NCBI GenBank assembly: GCA_905331475.1 | Contig: CAJNYU010000560.1 | Location: 124,001-188,000 of the forward strand | DNA length: 64,000 bases | Source of the DNA: Rotaria socialis | Taxonomy: Eukaryota > Rotifera > Eurotatoria > Philodinida > Philodinidae | Reading direction: 5' to 3' | In this document: positions 63,339-64,000 of the stretch, piece after piece | Position numbering within the stretch: the first letter of the stretch is position 1 | Layout of the letters: each line of letters opens with the position of its first letter | The notes under the pieces: generated by a model | Told to the model about the DNA's origin: nothing | Seen by the model: only the letters and a program-made list of their open reading frames with translations | Database searches by the model: none | Program-made: the position numbers and the translations under genes

Positions 63339-64000
63339 TCTCTCTTTTTCTTTTTACTTCGTATTCTCAGTAAACAAATCAAAACAACATATAAGAAAAG
63401 ATGTATGTGTACAACAAAAAAAAGAGACTGTATGCAAACAAAAAAAAATGAAGAGAGAAATAAAATTTTATGTGCCTGTTGTTGATGGTACTCGTTTGAA
63501 TGAACCGAATACGTTGAGACTAAAACATTGCAAATCACTATTTAATGCAAGTGGTTCAGACAAACACTTTAGATAAACGTTCGACTGGCTTCGCGTCCTA
63601 CTAAACACATACAGCTACCAACCACCAAGAACAGTGAAGCGACAGAAACGGTTCCCTTTATGTACACCTTCACATTCTCTTTCAGAGTGACATTAAAACA
63701 AGAAGAAGAAAGGCGCGAAGTTAAACGAATGCATAGACATTATGAATTGTCCATTTAGATGTTCTCTGCGAAAGAGAGGAAAAAAAGTAAATATATAATT
63801 CAAATGTTGTGTCGTCCAATACACAAATGATGACGATAAGATGAACAAGAGAAAAGAGCAACAATAGGAACAATATCGTGACACTTAAAACTATGATCGT
63901 TTAAGAAGATTATATAATTCTTTGAGTGAAAATTGAATTTTTAAGCGAGATTCTTATTCGATACTTTCTCAAGTGATATTCACTTAAATATACAATAACA
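63339..64000. other. 5' flank of the coiled-coil gene
   Basis: An in-frame stop lies 15 bp before the ATG at 63338, which supports that start if it is not spliced. The rest is AT-rich, with no supported gene; frames at 63335-63538 and 63693-63884 have no domain. Confidence 0.45.

Overview
The window is AT-rich eukaryotic DNA. Genes have many short introns (about 50-70 bp) with clean GT/AG borders, mixed with a few introns of 1-2 kb. The conserved proteins are animal-type. Short introns, start codons lying directly on splice-acceptor-like sites, a relic of a divergent 7TM receptor and compact BIR-RING proteins suggest a bdelloid rotifer. That assignment is inference; no marker gene in the window proves it.

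Layout, left to right. Positions 1-879 hold the 3' part of a BTB/POZ gene (+), followed by a complete 15-exon MCM3 helicase gene (1236-4543, +). Positions 4.5-13.3 kb are repeat-rich: a 1.96-kb hAT-type element with 8-bp target duplications, Helitron-like 3' hairpins inside it, a 202-bp hAT-type MITE, an N-joined 120-bp duplication, a possible third inverted-repeat element and a partial TMEM272-like gene. Two halves of one IAP gene (BIR at 8.2-8.6 kb on -, RING at 13.5-14.3 kb on +) flank this zone in opposite orientations. A rhomboid protease (14.7-16.0 kb, -), a tail-anchored orphan (16.6-17.3 kb, -), a small secreted protein (19.3-19.7 kb, -), a secreted EGF plus SPRY-like gene (20.6-22.8 kb, -) and a decayed 7TM receptor (24 kb, -) follow.

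The middle is conserved housekeeping: a neuronal-calcium-sensor protein (25.6-28.4 kb, -), PDCD7/U11-U12 59K (30.5-31.4 kb, -), UCKL1 uridine kinase-UPRT (32.3-35.4 kb, -), ribosomal protein L10a (36.5-37.3 kb, -), PHAX (39.4-40.1 kb, +) and DNAJC16 (40.3-47.3 kb, +). The right side has a poly-Asn nuclear-looking protein (49.1-51.4 kb, +) and a 17-exon coiled-coil gene (53.2-63.3 kb, -).

The most notable observation is the split IAP gene. Its BIR exon and its linker/RING exons are in opposite orientation, with a MITE copy at each breakpoint. The 8 bp beside one copy is the reverse complement of the 8 bp beside the other, as if one target-site duplication had been pulled apart. Inverting about 8120-13267 in thought restores one gene with matching intron phase and a length divisible by three. 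Either a real MITE-associated inversion broke the gene, or the assembly is flipped at the N at 13210.
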